Of a stretch of 64,000 bases of DNA, positions 23,241-33,654 are shown piece by piece. Position numbers and translations under genes: made by a program. This DNA is from Patella vulgata (taxonomy: Eukaryota > Mollusca > Gastropoda > Patellidae). Within the stretch, counting starts at the first letter, position 1; every line of letters begins with the position of its first letter. The stretch spans positions 83,540,767 through 83,604,766 of the forward strand of contig NC_065882.2 in NCBI RefSeq assembly GCF_932274485.2, given 5' to 3'. The notes below the pieces were generated by a model. It saw only the letters and a program-made list of their open reading frames with translations. It did not search any database and was not told the DNA's origin.

Positions 23241-23941
23241 CTGCCTGGCAGCCGCTGGTTTAATCTCGACTCGCCCTGACCCTGAGTGTGTGTGTGTGTG
23301 TGTGTGCGGGGGTTTGGCAAACCTTAGAGATGAACAAGGCCAAAGTCTTTGTATCAAATTTTGACATCCACTAACTTGAAGTAGCATACTAAAAATGTAA
23401 CTATTGGCCGTACATATCACTATAACCAACCGTTAACTCTGGTATCCGTCGGCTTCTAAATCATTATATTACCAAAACCTGTTGATTCAAAACATCTTCG
23501 TCCATGTTAGGACAAAATATGAACTAAAATGGTCATGAAAAAGGGGAGAAGAGAGAGCGAGGGAATTGCCATAAAAAGATGAACTACAAATTGATGGTGG
23601 TCTGCATCCTAAATGGTGGTCGGCCTCAATATTTCAAATTGGATTACTCTCCCTTTAACTAAATTGTACTGTCAATGTTACACTATCCGATGTTCCGAAG
23701 ACGTTTTGCGATGACCCGATGTTAGATAGGGTACCTCATTGTGGCTCCAGATGAGGACGGGTGCTAAATAGCTCTAACAACAAGCCGCAGTGCATGCGCA
23801 ATACATCGTCATCGTAAGTTAAAAAAGGAAATATCGACAGCCAGCGATAAACACAACTAGACTAATTTAACCGATAATTTTGGCTGTTATGCTAACGTTT
23901 AGTCGATACACTAGGCTGGGTATGTTTAATTATTCATAATA
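23241..23941. other. Spacer sequence with a TG microsatellite
   Basis: A (TG)n tract lies at about 23,286-23,306. The rest is unremarkable, with no coding region or repeat recognised. Confidence 0.5.
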
Positions 23942-23943
23942 TA

Positions 23944-25471
23944 CTATTCAAAAAAAGTAGGGGATATTTGATTTTTAAGTGTTATTAAAGTCACCTAATG
24001 AAACTGACGAAGAAACAAATGACAAAATGAAATGAAGTTCACATTCATCGATTTATTCCAAATGATCGTTAGACTAGGTAAGGCACAGACTGACCATTAT
24101 AAGGGTAAAATGATACCCGGGGTCAAACAGCAAAGTTACCACAGCATCACAACCAAGTCAGTAACGGGTAAATCCTCCTCTGTTTGCCAAACAAGCATTG
24201 ATCCGACGTGGCATACTCCTAATGAGACGTCTAAGGTCATTTTGGTCCAGATTGTCCCATTCCTGTTGCAACGCAGCAGCAAGTTCTTGGACATTGGCAG
24301 GACGTTGTTGACGTTGACGTAACCTCTGTCCAAGCATGTCCCAGACATGCTCGATGGGGGAGAGGTCGGGACTCAGTGCTGGCCAAGGTAATGTGGTGAT
24401 GTTCTGTTGTTGGAGGTAACCTGTAACGATCCTGGCCCTGTGACATCTTGCGTTGTCATCCTGGAAGATGAAACGGCGGCCATGACGTCGTGCGAACGGC
24501 ACAACATGGACTGCCAAGATGTTGTCCCGGTAGTACTGGCCTGTAACACGCCCTGCAACAACATGTAAAGCCGTTCTTCCAGCAACAGTGATGCCTCCCC
24601 ACACCATAACAGAACCACCCCCAAATCGATCATGTCTGATGACGTTAACGTCTTGGAAGCGCTCGTTTCGACGACGCCACACCCTCCTGCGTCTGTCCAA
24701 AAAATCAACAGTGAACCTTGACTCATCTGAAAACATCACATTGCTCCAGCGTCGATTATCCCAGTGTTGACGATCCCTACACCAACGACGTCTTGCCTGA
24801 ATGTGATGATCTCTGAAACAAGGGATCACGCGAGGACGTCGGGCGCGAAGGTGACCCCTATGCAGTCGATTCCGAATCGTCTGGCCACTCACTCTCACAC
24901 CAGTGTCTGTTTGAAGACGAGCGCTGATCTGATTTGCTGTGATGACACGATTTCTCAAGGCCAAGGTACGGATAAATCGATCCTGGGCTTGAGTTGTCGC
25001 CCTTGGTCGACCTGAGCTTGGTCTGTCCTGTACAGATTGTGTATCACGGTATCTGGACCATAGCCTGCTTATGACAGACTGAGAAACATTCATCGTCCGC
25101 GCCACAACCGCCTGTGTTGTTCCGATCTGTAGCATGCCAAGGGCACGTAACCTTTCATTTTGGGTAAGCCGACTCATATCAAAATTTGTTTTCTGGTCAC
25201 TAAAACAATTAAACTGATGTTTCCACCCTGGAATTCAATGCCACAATGACTGTAACATTCAAAGTCAGAGTCGTGCAAATCTTGGGTTGGACCCCCATGG
25301 TGATCCCAAGCATCACCTGCATTCCATGCGGTAGCTATTGGTGCGTTTGGGCGTCACATGTAACTGGAAATGTTTCTTCTGTTAGGTTCTATAGTGACTT
25401 TTTTTCGTAGTCATTTGCATATTTTAGTATTATGCCCCCAAAATCAAATATCCCCTACTTTTTTTGAATAG
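23944..25471 (-). mobile_element. Tc1/mariner element, full length, copy A
   Basis: 1,528 bases flanked by TA on both sides. Terminal inverted repeats of about 32 bases begin CTATTCAAAAAAAGTAGGGG and are perfect at both ends. It encodes one intact transposase on the minus strand. Copy B (26,094-27,605) is nearly identical but shorter by about 16 bases, 15 of them in the transposase gene. Both copies sit in the spacer of the inverted gene duplication, head to head about 620 bases apart. Confidence 0.95.
24158..25177 (-). CDS. Tc1-family transposase, 339 aa, intact
   Basis: A cut-and-paste transposase that would bind the element's inverted repeats and move it between TA sites. Residues 1-110 form the bipartite DNA-binding region: a first helix-turn-helix around QAVVARTMNVSQSVISRLW (22-40), a GRPR-type hinge at 56-59, and a second helix-turn-helix ending near IRNRLHRGHLRARRPR. 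The catalytic domain shows MFSDES (D151), the glycine-rich GGGSVMVWGGI (187-197), FQDDNARCH (D241) and SPDLSPIEHVWD (E276). Thirty-four residues separate the last two, giving a DD34E triad as in the Tc1 branch. Length is normal for the family. With all motifs and both terminal repeats present it looks potentially functional, although activity cannot be judged from sequence alone. The start is the ATG before SRLTQNERL, which matches copy B apart from S2/R2. Confidence 0.95.
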   Translation of the reverse strand: MSRLTQNERLRALGMLQIGTTQAVVARTMNVSQSVISRLWSRYRDTQSVQDRPSSGRPRATTQAQDRFIRTLALRNRVITANQISARLQTDTGVRVSGQTIRNRLHRGHLRARRPRVIPCFRDHHIQARRRWCRDRQHWDNRRWSNVMFSDESRFTVDFLDRRRRVWRRRNERFQDVNVIRHDRFGGGSVMVWGGITVAGRTALHVVAGRVTGQYYRDNILAVHVVPFARRHGRRFIFQDDNARCHRARIVTGYLQQQNITTLPWPALSPDLSPIEHVWDMLGQRLRQRQQRPANVQELAAALQQEWDNLDQNDLRRLIRSMPRRINACLANRGGFTRY

Positions 25472-25536
25472 TATATAACATTATCTTATTTTAAAATAAT
25501 GAGTTAACAAGGTGAAACTAATAAAATACCTCAAAG

Positions 25537-25890
25537 TGTTTAACGTCCTACTGTTCTGCTCCGAACTGGACTAATGCAGACGGGGATACGCCATACAGTG
25601 TGCTATGAGGGAAATTTTGCCCGGACAGCGGCACTACGGCCTACTCTTACTTCGAATTCCAACTGTCAAGGGATCTTTGACGTGCACGTCAATGTGTACA
25701 AGGGACCTCTGTTTTTCGTCCTATACGAACGACTAGACAGCCGTCCTTGTCAGGCCCTTCGTCCTGTATCACTGACAATGGGGAATAACCCCTGAAAATC
25801 TGGATGAACTTTCGGCCAATGCAGGGATCGAACACCCAACCTCCACTCTAGCGAGCCAGCGTCTTACCAACTTAGCCAATGTGATCCCCC
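25537..25890 (-). mobile_element. SINE family 1 between the two Tc1 copies
   Basis: Minus-strand copy from TTTAACGTCCTACTGTTCTG (reversed 3' end) to ACCAACTTAGCCAATGTGATC (reversed tRNA-like head). It occupies most of the 622-base gap between the Tc1 elements. Confidence 0.85.
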
Positions 25891-26093
25891 GACGTTCTCG
25901 TAGCTAACCTCTGTGTTAGCTTCAATATTGTAGCCGCGTACTGTCTTGTCCTGCGCTACCACTGATATAATATTCGAGGCTTTGAGCTTCTAAAAATAGC
26001 TTAAAATGTATAATCCTTAACACAGATCATCACAGTTTGCATGGAAATAAGTAATTATGTTACAAATAGTAAAGAGTGAAACACTGAAATATA

Positions 26094-27605
26094 CTATTCA
26101 AAAAAAGTAGGGGATATTTGATTTTGGGGGCATAATACTAAAATATGCAAATGACTACGAAAAAAGTCACTATAGAACCTAATAGAAGAAACATTTCCAG
26201 TTACATGTGACGCCCAAACGCACCAATAGCTACCGCATGGAATGCATGTGATGCTTGGGATCATCATGGGGGTCCAACCCAAGATTTGCACGACTCTGAC
26301 CTTGAATGTTACAGTCATTGTGGCATTGAATTCCAGGGTGGAAACATCAGTTTAATTGTTTTAGTGACCAGAAAACAAATTTTGATATGCGTCGGCTTAC
26401 CCAAAATGAAAGGTTACGTGCCCTTGGCATGCTACAGATCGGCACAACACAGGCGGTTGTGGCGCGGACGATGAATGTTTCTCAGTCTGTCATAAGCAGG
26501 CTATGGTCCAGATACCGTGATACACAATCTGTACAGGACAGACCACGCTCAGGTCGACCAAGGGCGACAACTCAAGCCCAGGATCGATTTATCCGTACCT
26601 TGGCCTTGAGAAATCGTGTCATCACAGCAAATCAGATCAGCGCTCATCTTCAAACAGACACTGGTGTGAGAGTGAGTGGCCAGACGATTCGGAATCGACT
26701 GCATAGGGGTCACCTTCGCGCCCGACGTCCTCGCGTGATCCCTTGTTTGAGAGATCATCACATTCAGGCAAGACGTCGTCAACACTGGGATAATCGACGC
26801 TGGAGCAATGTGATGTTTTCAGATGAGTCAAGGTTCACTGTTGATTTTTTGGACAGACGTAGGAGGGTGTGGCGTCGTCGAAACGAGCGCTTCCAAGACG
26901 TTAACGTCATCAGACATGATCGATTTGTGGGTGGTTCTGTTATGGTGTGGGGAGGCATCACTGTTGCTGGAAGAACGGCTTTACATGTTGTTGCAGGGCG
27001 TGTTACAGGCCAGTACTACCGGGACAACATCTTGGCAGTCCATGTTGTGCCGTTCGCACGACGTCATGACCGCCGTTTCATCTTCCAGGATGACAACGCA
27101 AGATGTCACAGGGCCAGGATCGTTACAGGTTACCTCCAACAACAGAACATCACCACATTACCTTGGCCAGCACTGAGTCCCGACCTCTCCCCCATCGAGC
27201 ATGTCTGGGACATGCTTGGACAGAGGTTACGTCAACGTCAACAACGTCCTGCCCATGTCCAAGAACTTGCTGCTGCGTTGCAACAGGAATGGGACAATCT
27301 GGACCAAAATGACCTTAGACGTCTCATTAGGAGTATGCCACGTCGGATCAATGCTTGTTTGGCAAACAGAGGAGGATTTACCCGTTACTGACTTGGTTGT
27401 GATGCTGTGGTAACTTTGCTGTTTGACCCCGGGTATCATTTTACCCTTATAATGGTCAGTCTGTGCCTTACTTAGTCTAACGATCATTTGGAATAAATCG
27501 ATGAATGTGAACTTCATTTCATTTTGTCATTTGTTTCTTCGTCAGTTTCATTAGGTGACTTTAATAACACTTAAAAATCAAATATCCCCTACTTTTTTTG
27601 AATAG
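26094..27605 (+). mobile_element. Tc1/mariner element, full length, copy B
   Basis: 1,512 bases with TA on both sides and the same CTATTCAAAAAAAGTAGGGG termini as copy A, in the opposite orientation. The sequence outside the termini differs from that around copy A, so the two look like separate insertions rather than part of the 15-36 kb duplication. Confidence 0.95.
26387..27391 (+). CDS. Tc1-family transposase, 334 aa, 5-residue deletion
   Basis: Same protein as the minus-strand copy at 24,158-25,177, with a handful of substitutions (for example R2 for S2, H for R in QISAHLQT, V for G before GGSVMVWGG). One in-frame 15-base deletion removes WCRDR just before QHWDNRRWSNV. The DD34E residues (MFSDES, FQDDNA, SPIEH) and the DNA-binding region are retained. 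The deletion lies about 14 residues before the first catalytic aspartate, in a segment joining the DNA-binding and catalytic domains, so it may weaken activity. The near identity of the copies points to recent transposition. Confidence 0.95.
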   Translation: MRRLTQNERLRALGMLQIGTTQAVVARTMNVSQSVISRLWSRYRDTQSVQDRPRSGRPRATTQAQDRFIRTLALRNRVITANQISAHLQTDTGVRVSGQTIRNRLHRGHLRARRPRVIPCLRDHHIQARRRQHWDNRRWSNVMFSDESRFTVDFLDRRRRVWRRRNERFQDVNVIRHDRFVGGSVMVWGGITVAGRTALHVVAGRVTGQYYRDNILAVHVVPFARRHDRRFIFQDDNARCHRARIVTGYLQQQNITTLPWPALSPDLSPIEHVWDMLGQRLRQRQQRPAHVQELAAALQQEWDNLDQNDLRRLIRSMPRRINACLANRGGFTRY

Positions 27606-27607
27606 TA

Positions 27608-29091
27608 TAGTTACTGAACAGCTTTTCTACATTTTATTCTGTATTCGTTACTCCTCGGTTTTATGGAAAATACGACTAACGAATTAGTAAATGGCGTACG
27701 TAACTACAAAAACTGGCTCGGATTTCGTGATTTCTACTGGAGAACTGGGGTAGCTAAAATTATATCGAGTTCACGACATACATGTAAGATGGCAGCCAAA
27801 GTTACAAAGTTGAACGTTTTGAACGGTAAATTACTATTTTTGTAGTTATTTGTTTGTTGTGGATATGCATATCGATCTGAATACGTGATATATAGAATTT
27901 TACATATTGGGAAAGATTATCTGAACAATGACAAGAAACACATTAAACAGAAAACTAGAAAAATGCGCCGCTTTCCATTTTGTACTAACTTGTTATTGTA
28001 CCGTAGATCTACGGCAGTTCAGGTTTTAGGACCGTACGGACTATATCAACAAAAATGTTTCAGTAACCGTGGTTTAACGCCCAATCGGCACAAACTAGGT
28101 CTTTTCGGGATTAACGTCCTACGTGTCTTTGAATTTAAAATGTCTACAAACCGTAACAATTAATTAGATATTACCAGTAGGCATATAGTAAGCTAATTGA
28201 TCGTGCCGCTAATCGACAATAGACTTTATCTAATAATGTACGATAAATTGTTCTTAGATTGATTATTTAACATTTAATTAAGAAAACTAGAATCTAAACC
28301 AAAATAGACCATCAACGGAATATGTAGATATTTTCTAGCTTAGATTTAATTGGATTTAAAATAAGCCCATCAAAAGATTGACCAATATTTAAGGGTTACA
28401 CTGGTTTGTTTATATCGTTTGCATTAGATGCCGAACGTTAATATATTTTCAATTCATCATATCTTTGGACTGATACTTCTTTTAGCGATTTAAATTTCAC
28501 AAATAATGATTATAGGGATTTTAATAATTCTTGAATGGATAATGACAGCGATGTTGATTTTTCCACTTGTGCACCCGAACACGACAAGTGTGGTATTTAC
28601 TATTTCCTAGTGGGAAACACGATATTTCCAAGGGGTAACGAATACAGCATAAGATACATTATGGGAGATTCGATAACGAGTTGGCAGTTCTGACTATAAT
28701 AGTTAAAAACTAGATAATGTAAAGGCAATTTGCTTCGATTATCATTACTAAAGTCAGTACGATAAACAGCATAGTCTCGATTATCCATTTAATCGTTAAA
28801 TCGTGAAGGAAAGTTATGCAGTAAATCGGCTCATACTTCACTAAAGATTGCAGTATAGCACTGCCACCTAGAGTTGATTATGAAGTTAATTAATGTCTAA
28901 TTAATAATTTAGATAACATTTCAGGCCTAAAGACAGACCTGCAATAGACAGATTTAGCTCTTGCATAATGTATGTTTAATGACGTGCGTATTCTAATTCT
29001 GGGCATATAGATAAAGTGTGACCCTAAGGGTGGGTGCTGGAAAGTAAAATGGTAAATCTTATTTCAGTTAATTTTATTTTATCGAGTTTAT
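27608..29091. other. Spacer sequence, no gene
   Basis: AT-rich. Two short frames (27,663-27,845 and 27,885-28,163) carry no recognisable domain. A short CGGCACAAACTAGGTCTTTT stretch near 28,086 is a scrap of SINE family 2. Nothing else supportable. Confidence 0.5.
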
Positions 29092-29103
29092 TTTCTCCAA
29101 TAT

Positions 29104-29464
29104 GAAATGAAATGGAGTTTAACGTCCTACTGCTCTGCTCCTAAACTGGGCTAATGAAGACGGGCATACGCCATACAGTGTGCTATGCGGGAAATTTTGA
29201 CCGGTCAGCGGCGCTACGGCCTACTCGAATTCCAACTGCCAAGGGAACTTTTACGTGCATGCCAATATGTACACGGGACCTCGGTTTTTCGTCCCATCCG
29301 AACGACTACACAGCTGTCCTTGTCAGGCCCTCCGTCTTGCATCACTGACTAGGGGACACCACGCCGGAAAATCTGGATGAACTTTCTCGGCCAATGCAGG
29401 GATCGAACACCCGACCTCCAGGCTAGCGAGCCAGCGTCTTACCCACTTAGTCACGTGATCCCCA
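29104..29464 (-). mobile_element. SINE family 1 with target-site duplication
   Basis: Full-length minus-strand copy with GAAATGAAATGG at the tail side and GCTAGCGAGCCAGCGTCTTA plus GTGATCCCC at the head side. The 12-base direct repeat TTTCTCCAATAT flanks it at 29,092-29,103 and 29,465-29,476, as expected for LINE-mediated insertion. Confidence 0.92.
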
Positions 29465-29481
29465 TTTCTCCAATATAGTTC

Positions 29482-29839
29482 CAATCTGATTAAAATACAG
29501 ATCAATATTTCGTTTGTTTGTTTTTATATACTTTCGATGGCCTACACTACATGAAGATCTGACCAGTTGTACTGGAAGGTCGCATCAGGGGTACGAGCGG
29601 ATTTTGACCATATGACGCCCGACATTGATTAATCAATCAGCGTTGACGTTTCTAGTGGTTTACCCACAGTTCCGTGCATGAAACGCCAAGACGTCGCCGT
29701 AACAGATGGTTTCATTGGCTTCTCTTTCACATCATCCAGAACGCAGGTAATATAAAAACTCTTCCAGTACAGACAAATAAAACCAAATTTTGAACTATAA
29801 ACAACGAAACGAAATAGGATCTGTGTTTTATTCAGATTG
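29482..29839. mobile_element. CAATCTGATT MITE, copy 1
   Basis: About 358 bases with termini CAATCTGATTAAAATACAGA and TCTGTGTTTTATTCAGATTG, inverted copies of each other. The interior (GATGGCCTACACTACATGAA, GATTAATCAATCAGCGTTGA) is shared with 36,807-37,302 and 53,659-53,998. Non-coding. Superfamily unassigned because no clean target duplication is visible. Confidence 0.8.
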
Positions 29840-30397
29840 ATATAGCCCCATAATTACTGTATGTTTAAATGCGACTGATCTTCTTTGCTTTATTCTTTGT
29901 CTTATAATTCTAAAATTGTTACTTTGAATGAAGAACACGCACATATTTTATGGCATATAATGGATATTTCATTGTTTGTCATCTCCATAGATTTATCCCA
30001 TTCTATAAACACGCATCTGTTGTCGGTTGATTCATTCTTTGTTTTATAATTCCAAGGCATTAGCTTCCTAATGGATATTTCATTGTTTGTCACCTCAAAA
30101 AGTTTATCCATTTCTACATACAATAACAGGATATACGGATATTAAGGATTTTGCCCATTATACACGCTTTTAAATAATCGATAGTTTCGATCTTTGATAA
30201 GAGGAAAATTTATACTTGTCCGGCTATATTATTATATGAGTACAAGTGTGCCAAGTTAATACTCTTATTTATAAATAGCGATGAAAACAGCACTTTTCTT
30301 TAGAGTTTTTATTGTTATTGTAATGTTTTAGAGGTCCCAAAGGAATAATAATTGAAAGAGGAGTAACCTTATAATTGTAAATGGGAGTAATATTATG
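29840..30397. other. Spacer sequence, no gene
   Basis: Two inverted related stretches (TTTTATGGCATATAATGGAT and TTAGCTTCCTAATGGATATT with shared ATTTCATTGTTTGTCA) form a small local repeat at 29,945-30,120. Nothing else recognised. Confidence 0.45.
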
Positions 30398-30652
30398 GCC
30401 GGGGCCAAGGTGGCTATAATAAATGGTTAAGATGTTGACTCGCTATAGCCTGGAGGTCGTGTGTTCGAGCCATACATTGGCCGCGAAAGTTCATCGGGAT
30501 TTTCCGACGTGGTTTCACATTGTCAGTTGTGCAGGACGGAGATCCCGACAAGGACAGCTGTCTTGTTGTTAGGATGGGGCGACAAAACGAGATCCCAAGA
30601 TCTTTTGGCAGTTGGAATTCGATATAAGAGTAGGCCATATTTTAGAAGAACA
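30398..30652 (+). mobile_element. SINE family 1, 3'-shortened
   Basis: Reads from GGCCAAGGTGGCTATAATAA and CGCTATAGCCTGGAGGTCGT through GATATAAGAGTAGGCC, then stops before the usual GGACGTTAAACCCC end. Confidence 0.75.
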
Positions 30653-31547
30653 GTGTATTCCGGGGTTTGTATTTGAATTCATAGTAAAGGGATATTGACG
30701 TCATATTGGGCCCGTTGGAATGTCCATTTGTAGTCCACCATTAAGACACAACGTGGAACACAAATAATTAGCGACGGGCACGAAGGACATTGCTACCTAT
30801 TCAGTTGGTGCTGTTTTGCAAACAGTGTATCACACGACAGTGTTACAAAATAATACCATAATAATGCTCTAGTTTCTTTTTACCAGTGATGATCTGTGGG
30901 TGTCTTTTCAATGCAATAGAAGTAGGACGGGGTTTATAAAATATCATATGATTAACAAACAATATGGCAGGAACAAACGTTCGGTTTCTACAGTTTTTTT
31001 ATCAAGCTGGGTACATAGGTTACAAACATAGATTAAAAATAAAGTCTATCTCTCAACCCCATCATTTCGTTGAGTTTACTGATTGATCTCACTACATCAT
31101 ATAGCTCTACTACGACTTAACGGGACATTCTGAATCCAGATGTTCCCTATTGAACCTCAACCATCCCTCCAAACAAACTTCTACATAGTATTTGCTCTTT
31201 CCAAATCTACATGATGTCTCAAAATCGCGCATTGCCCTGATGATTTTATATACCTGGACATCTGCTATCTATTATTTAATTGGCCAAATATGACGTAATT
31301 AATTATAATGATTGGTTACTAAGCCTAATGACGTCACAAATAAGCCAATTATGGAATGGACATTCCCCATACCTTACATCCCAAGTGTTCTAGACTATAG
31401 AATTTATCCTTGGCCTTAGACTCCATATCCTATTATTCATACACCTCTTTTTATAAACAATTAATTTGCGTTTTAAATAAACTCATACCACAGCTAATAT
31501 ACTGACAATAGAGATGACAAATAAAACATATATATATATATATATGC

Positions 31548-32045
31548 ATCTATAATATGGGGTTTTAATTTGTTGTTTATGTACTCGGACTCTTGTTCTC
31601 AATACATCCCCCGTTTGACCAATATATTCTTCGCCATGGTTAATATTGGTCAAACGGGGGATGTATTGAGAGCAAGAGTCCGAGTACATAAACAACAAAT
31701 TAAAACCCCATATTATAGATGTATACCTCAGTTCACAATCTGTCCGATATACAAAATGCGCACAGAGAATGAAGAGCTGAGGAAAATCAAAGAACGATTC
31801 TTTATTGAAGGATATACCCCTAAATTAAACTGTAACTAACATGAAATCATGTTGACGTCACATTTACTGCGTATGACGCCATGAATCACGTCCCTTGCCA
31901 TTGTTAACGCTATACCATTAGAAACACAATGTAAGTTACCCTGATGATCACTATGTTGTGAAACCGGTTGGTAATGAATTTATATGAAACCAATCTTCAG
32001 TTTGTTATTTTTAAAGAATATTGAAGGCATAAACCATGAACATTT
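31548..32045 (+). mobile_element. Penelope-like 3' fragment with GIY-YIG domain and inverted 5' end
   Basis: The plus strand encodes IGQTGDVLRARVRVHKQQIK and then CPIYKMRTENEELRKIKERF, ending PKLNCN and a stop at about 31,840. This is the core of a GIY-YIG endonuclease as carried at the C-terminus of Penelope-like elements. Its first 79 bases (31,643-31,721) are also present upside down at 31,548-31,626, giving a tight foldback, as expected from a 5' inversion during target-primed insertion. About 120 bases downstream lies CCTGATGA ... GAAACCGGTTGGTA, a hammerhead-like core. The element is truncated and inactive. Confidence 0.75.
31951..31988 (+). ncRNA. Hammerhead-like motif in Penelope-like 3' region
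   Basis: CTGATGA is followed after 12 bases by GAAACC GGTT GGT A, giving a 3-bp stem III with a 4-base loop, typical of the short-stem hammerheads known in Penelope-like elements. Stem II does not pair well in the canonical register, and the bases next to the cleavage site do not form a clear stem I. It may be a degenerate or dimer-dependent ribozyme. Confidence 0.4.
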
Positions 32046-32051
32046 AACTTT

Positions 32052-32085
<34 letters not shown>

Positions 32086-32092
<7 letters not shown>

Positions 32093-32625
32093 GAAATTAA
32101 AGATGGCAAAATAAAACTATGTAATTTACCTTATAGCGTGTTCGGGATGCAAGGGAAGGTATATAGGAAAGACCCAAATGATGCTTAGGTTAAGAATGAA
32201 CCTCCATCGACAGCACATACTTCAACCAAAATACAGGATGATCCCGCTCAGTGAGCATCTTGAAGTATGTGGTGGGGGTAAATTTAGTGTTTTTCCTTAT
32301 ATAGACTTATTAGCAAAAACAACGACCTCTTGGAGGCAAATGAAAGCTATTTTATTGCGAAGTACCACCCGAAACTTAATTCTAAATAAGAGATTAATTA
32401 TATTAAATTAAATAAAATAAAGACCGTGGTGGGATTGAATATTTGTAGTCTGTAGGCTAAGAAATTACTACCCTTGCCTGTATAATAATGTAACTATGAC
32501 ATTGTGACGTCATAGACTATTGTTAATTGAATTATTGTTTAATAAATGCCTGAAGAGCCGCTATTACGGTGAAAACGTTAGCATAAAAATGTAGTTTTAT
32601 TTTGCCATCTTTAATTTCAATTATA
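32086..32625 (+). mobile_element. Second GIY-YIG remnant flanked by ~31-bp inverted repeats
   Basis: The plus strand reads GCKGRYIGKTQMMLRLRMNL, then HRQHI, PLSEHLEVC and GKFSVFPY, a GIY-YIG endonuclease of a Penelope type different from the neighbouring fragment. It stops near 32,411. ATTGAAATTAAAGATGGCAA at the left and TTGCCATCTTTAATTTCAAT at the right are inverted repeats extending to about 31 bases. Near the right end is CTGAAGA-GCCG-CTATTA-CGGT-GAAAACGTT, another hammerhead-like core. The 5' part of the element is missing. Confidence 0.7.
32545..32580 (+). ncRNA. Hammerhead-like motif with a 4-bp stem II
   Basis: CTGAAGA is followed by GCCG, a six-base loop and CGGT, which pair (with one G-U), and then GAAA ACGTT. 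The stem III sequence AACGTT is self-complementary without a loop, as in hammerheads proposed to act as dimers. Not a confident ribozyme without folding and homologue comparison. Confidence 0.4.
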
Positions 32626-32675
32626 TATTACCAAAGAGCAGCTTTAACTATTCTACTATATATAAGTACAAATAA

Positions 32676-33310
32676 TTAATTTTGAAACCAAATAGATATA
32701 GCCTTCGGTCTCCACGATAGCGGTTCCCAAAAAAGACCAGCATCGCCATTTCCACCGAGGTCACCCATAGGATTACATGGTGCGCATGCTCCGTTATACC
32801 ACCATCCACCACCATAGGTATGAGGACAGCCCAAGCCCGGTACCCGGTTGTTATCCATATCATACGAGGAGAAAGCCGATCCGATCAGATCGGATAGACA
32901 ATCAGTTACGTTTATCTGGGATCTGGCATAATTCAACCGGGCACTTAGAAGTTGGTAGTTTGTTGATGAATTCCCTATTTCAAAATTTTCATAAACGATC
33001 TTAACATATTCACCAGGGTTCGAATTTTTCTTAAACTGAAAATATAAATCAAAGTTCTTACTACGACTTAACCAGTACAGTTTCTCAAGTCCAATCCATG
33101 TAGCACCAACCTCATTGTAAAAACCATCTCGATACTCTGTCCAGGTGCGATTCAGTGTTTGCCAATAAGAAAAATGGAACAATATCATAGTGCGTCCACC
33201 CCAGTTCATCCTGCAAGCCAAGATAAACGATTCCGTTGCACCAGGTGGTAGGGCTTTATACAATCCCAGTTGTCCATCTTGATACATTTCTCTGTAGCCT
33301 TCACTACAAT
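32676..33310 (-). CDS. PAN-EGF-fibrinogen gene, exon 3: fibrinogen C domain
   Basis: Terminal exon, 635 bases, acceptor CTGTCTTGCAG, phase 1 in, stop TAA after WFQN. It encodes a fibrinogen-related domain of about 210 residues: DCSEGY at the start, WGGRT, NRTWTEYRDGF, WIGLEKLYWLS, YENFEIG, then FSSYDMDNNRVPG (equivalent of the calcium-loop D-x-D-N-D), GC, YGGGWWYNGACAPCN and FWEPLSW. These follow the order of ficolin, tenascin and FREP domains, which bind glycans or acetylated ligands outside the cell. A CSEGYREMYQDG start without a collagen stem and an extra GDLGGNGD segment mark it as divergent. The domain is fully open, unlike the plus-arm copy. Specificity cannot be inferred. Confidence 0.9.
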
Positions 33311-33654
33311 CTGCAAGACAGCAATTAAAAAAGGTTTTCGGGTGACAAATCATAGATTCGGTCAATCACCCTAATTCTGTACATTAAAAAGAACCCTGTA
33401 ACATGTACATCATTGACCATTGTTTGCATGAAGGGTGAGAATACTCTGTATATTGTTGACAAGGTTTTCATGAAAAGGGTAATATCTATTTTAATTACTT
33501 TCATTCTCACATCCTCGTACAATTCATGCCAGCTAAGGTAGCTTAAGCTTCAGGGCCCATGTTCTCGAAGGGGTTCCAGAATTGACTTTAGTCCACAGTG
33601 TTTGAAAGTGTGTGATCTATTGTAGTGGAGGAACCCTTATTATTTATTATATGA

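Noticed and set aside
24032-25015. Additional frames inside Tc1 copy A (96, 117, 83 codons) and mirrored ones in copy B
   Set aside because: Shadows of the transposase gene in other frames.
23944-27605. Tc1 pair as part of the 15-36 kb inverted duplication, because its centre (about 25.78 kb) is close to the duplication's centre
   Set aside because: Sequence immediately outside the two Tc1 copies does not match, and arm homology stops at 19.81 and 30.94 kb. The symmetry is best explained by independent insertions.
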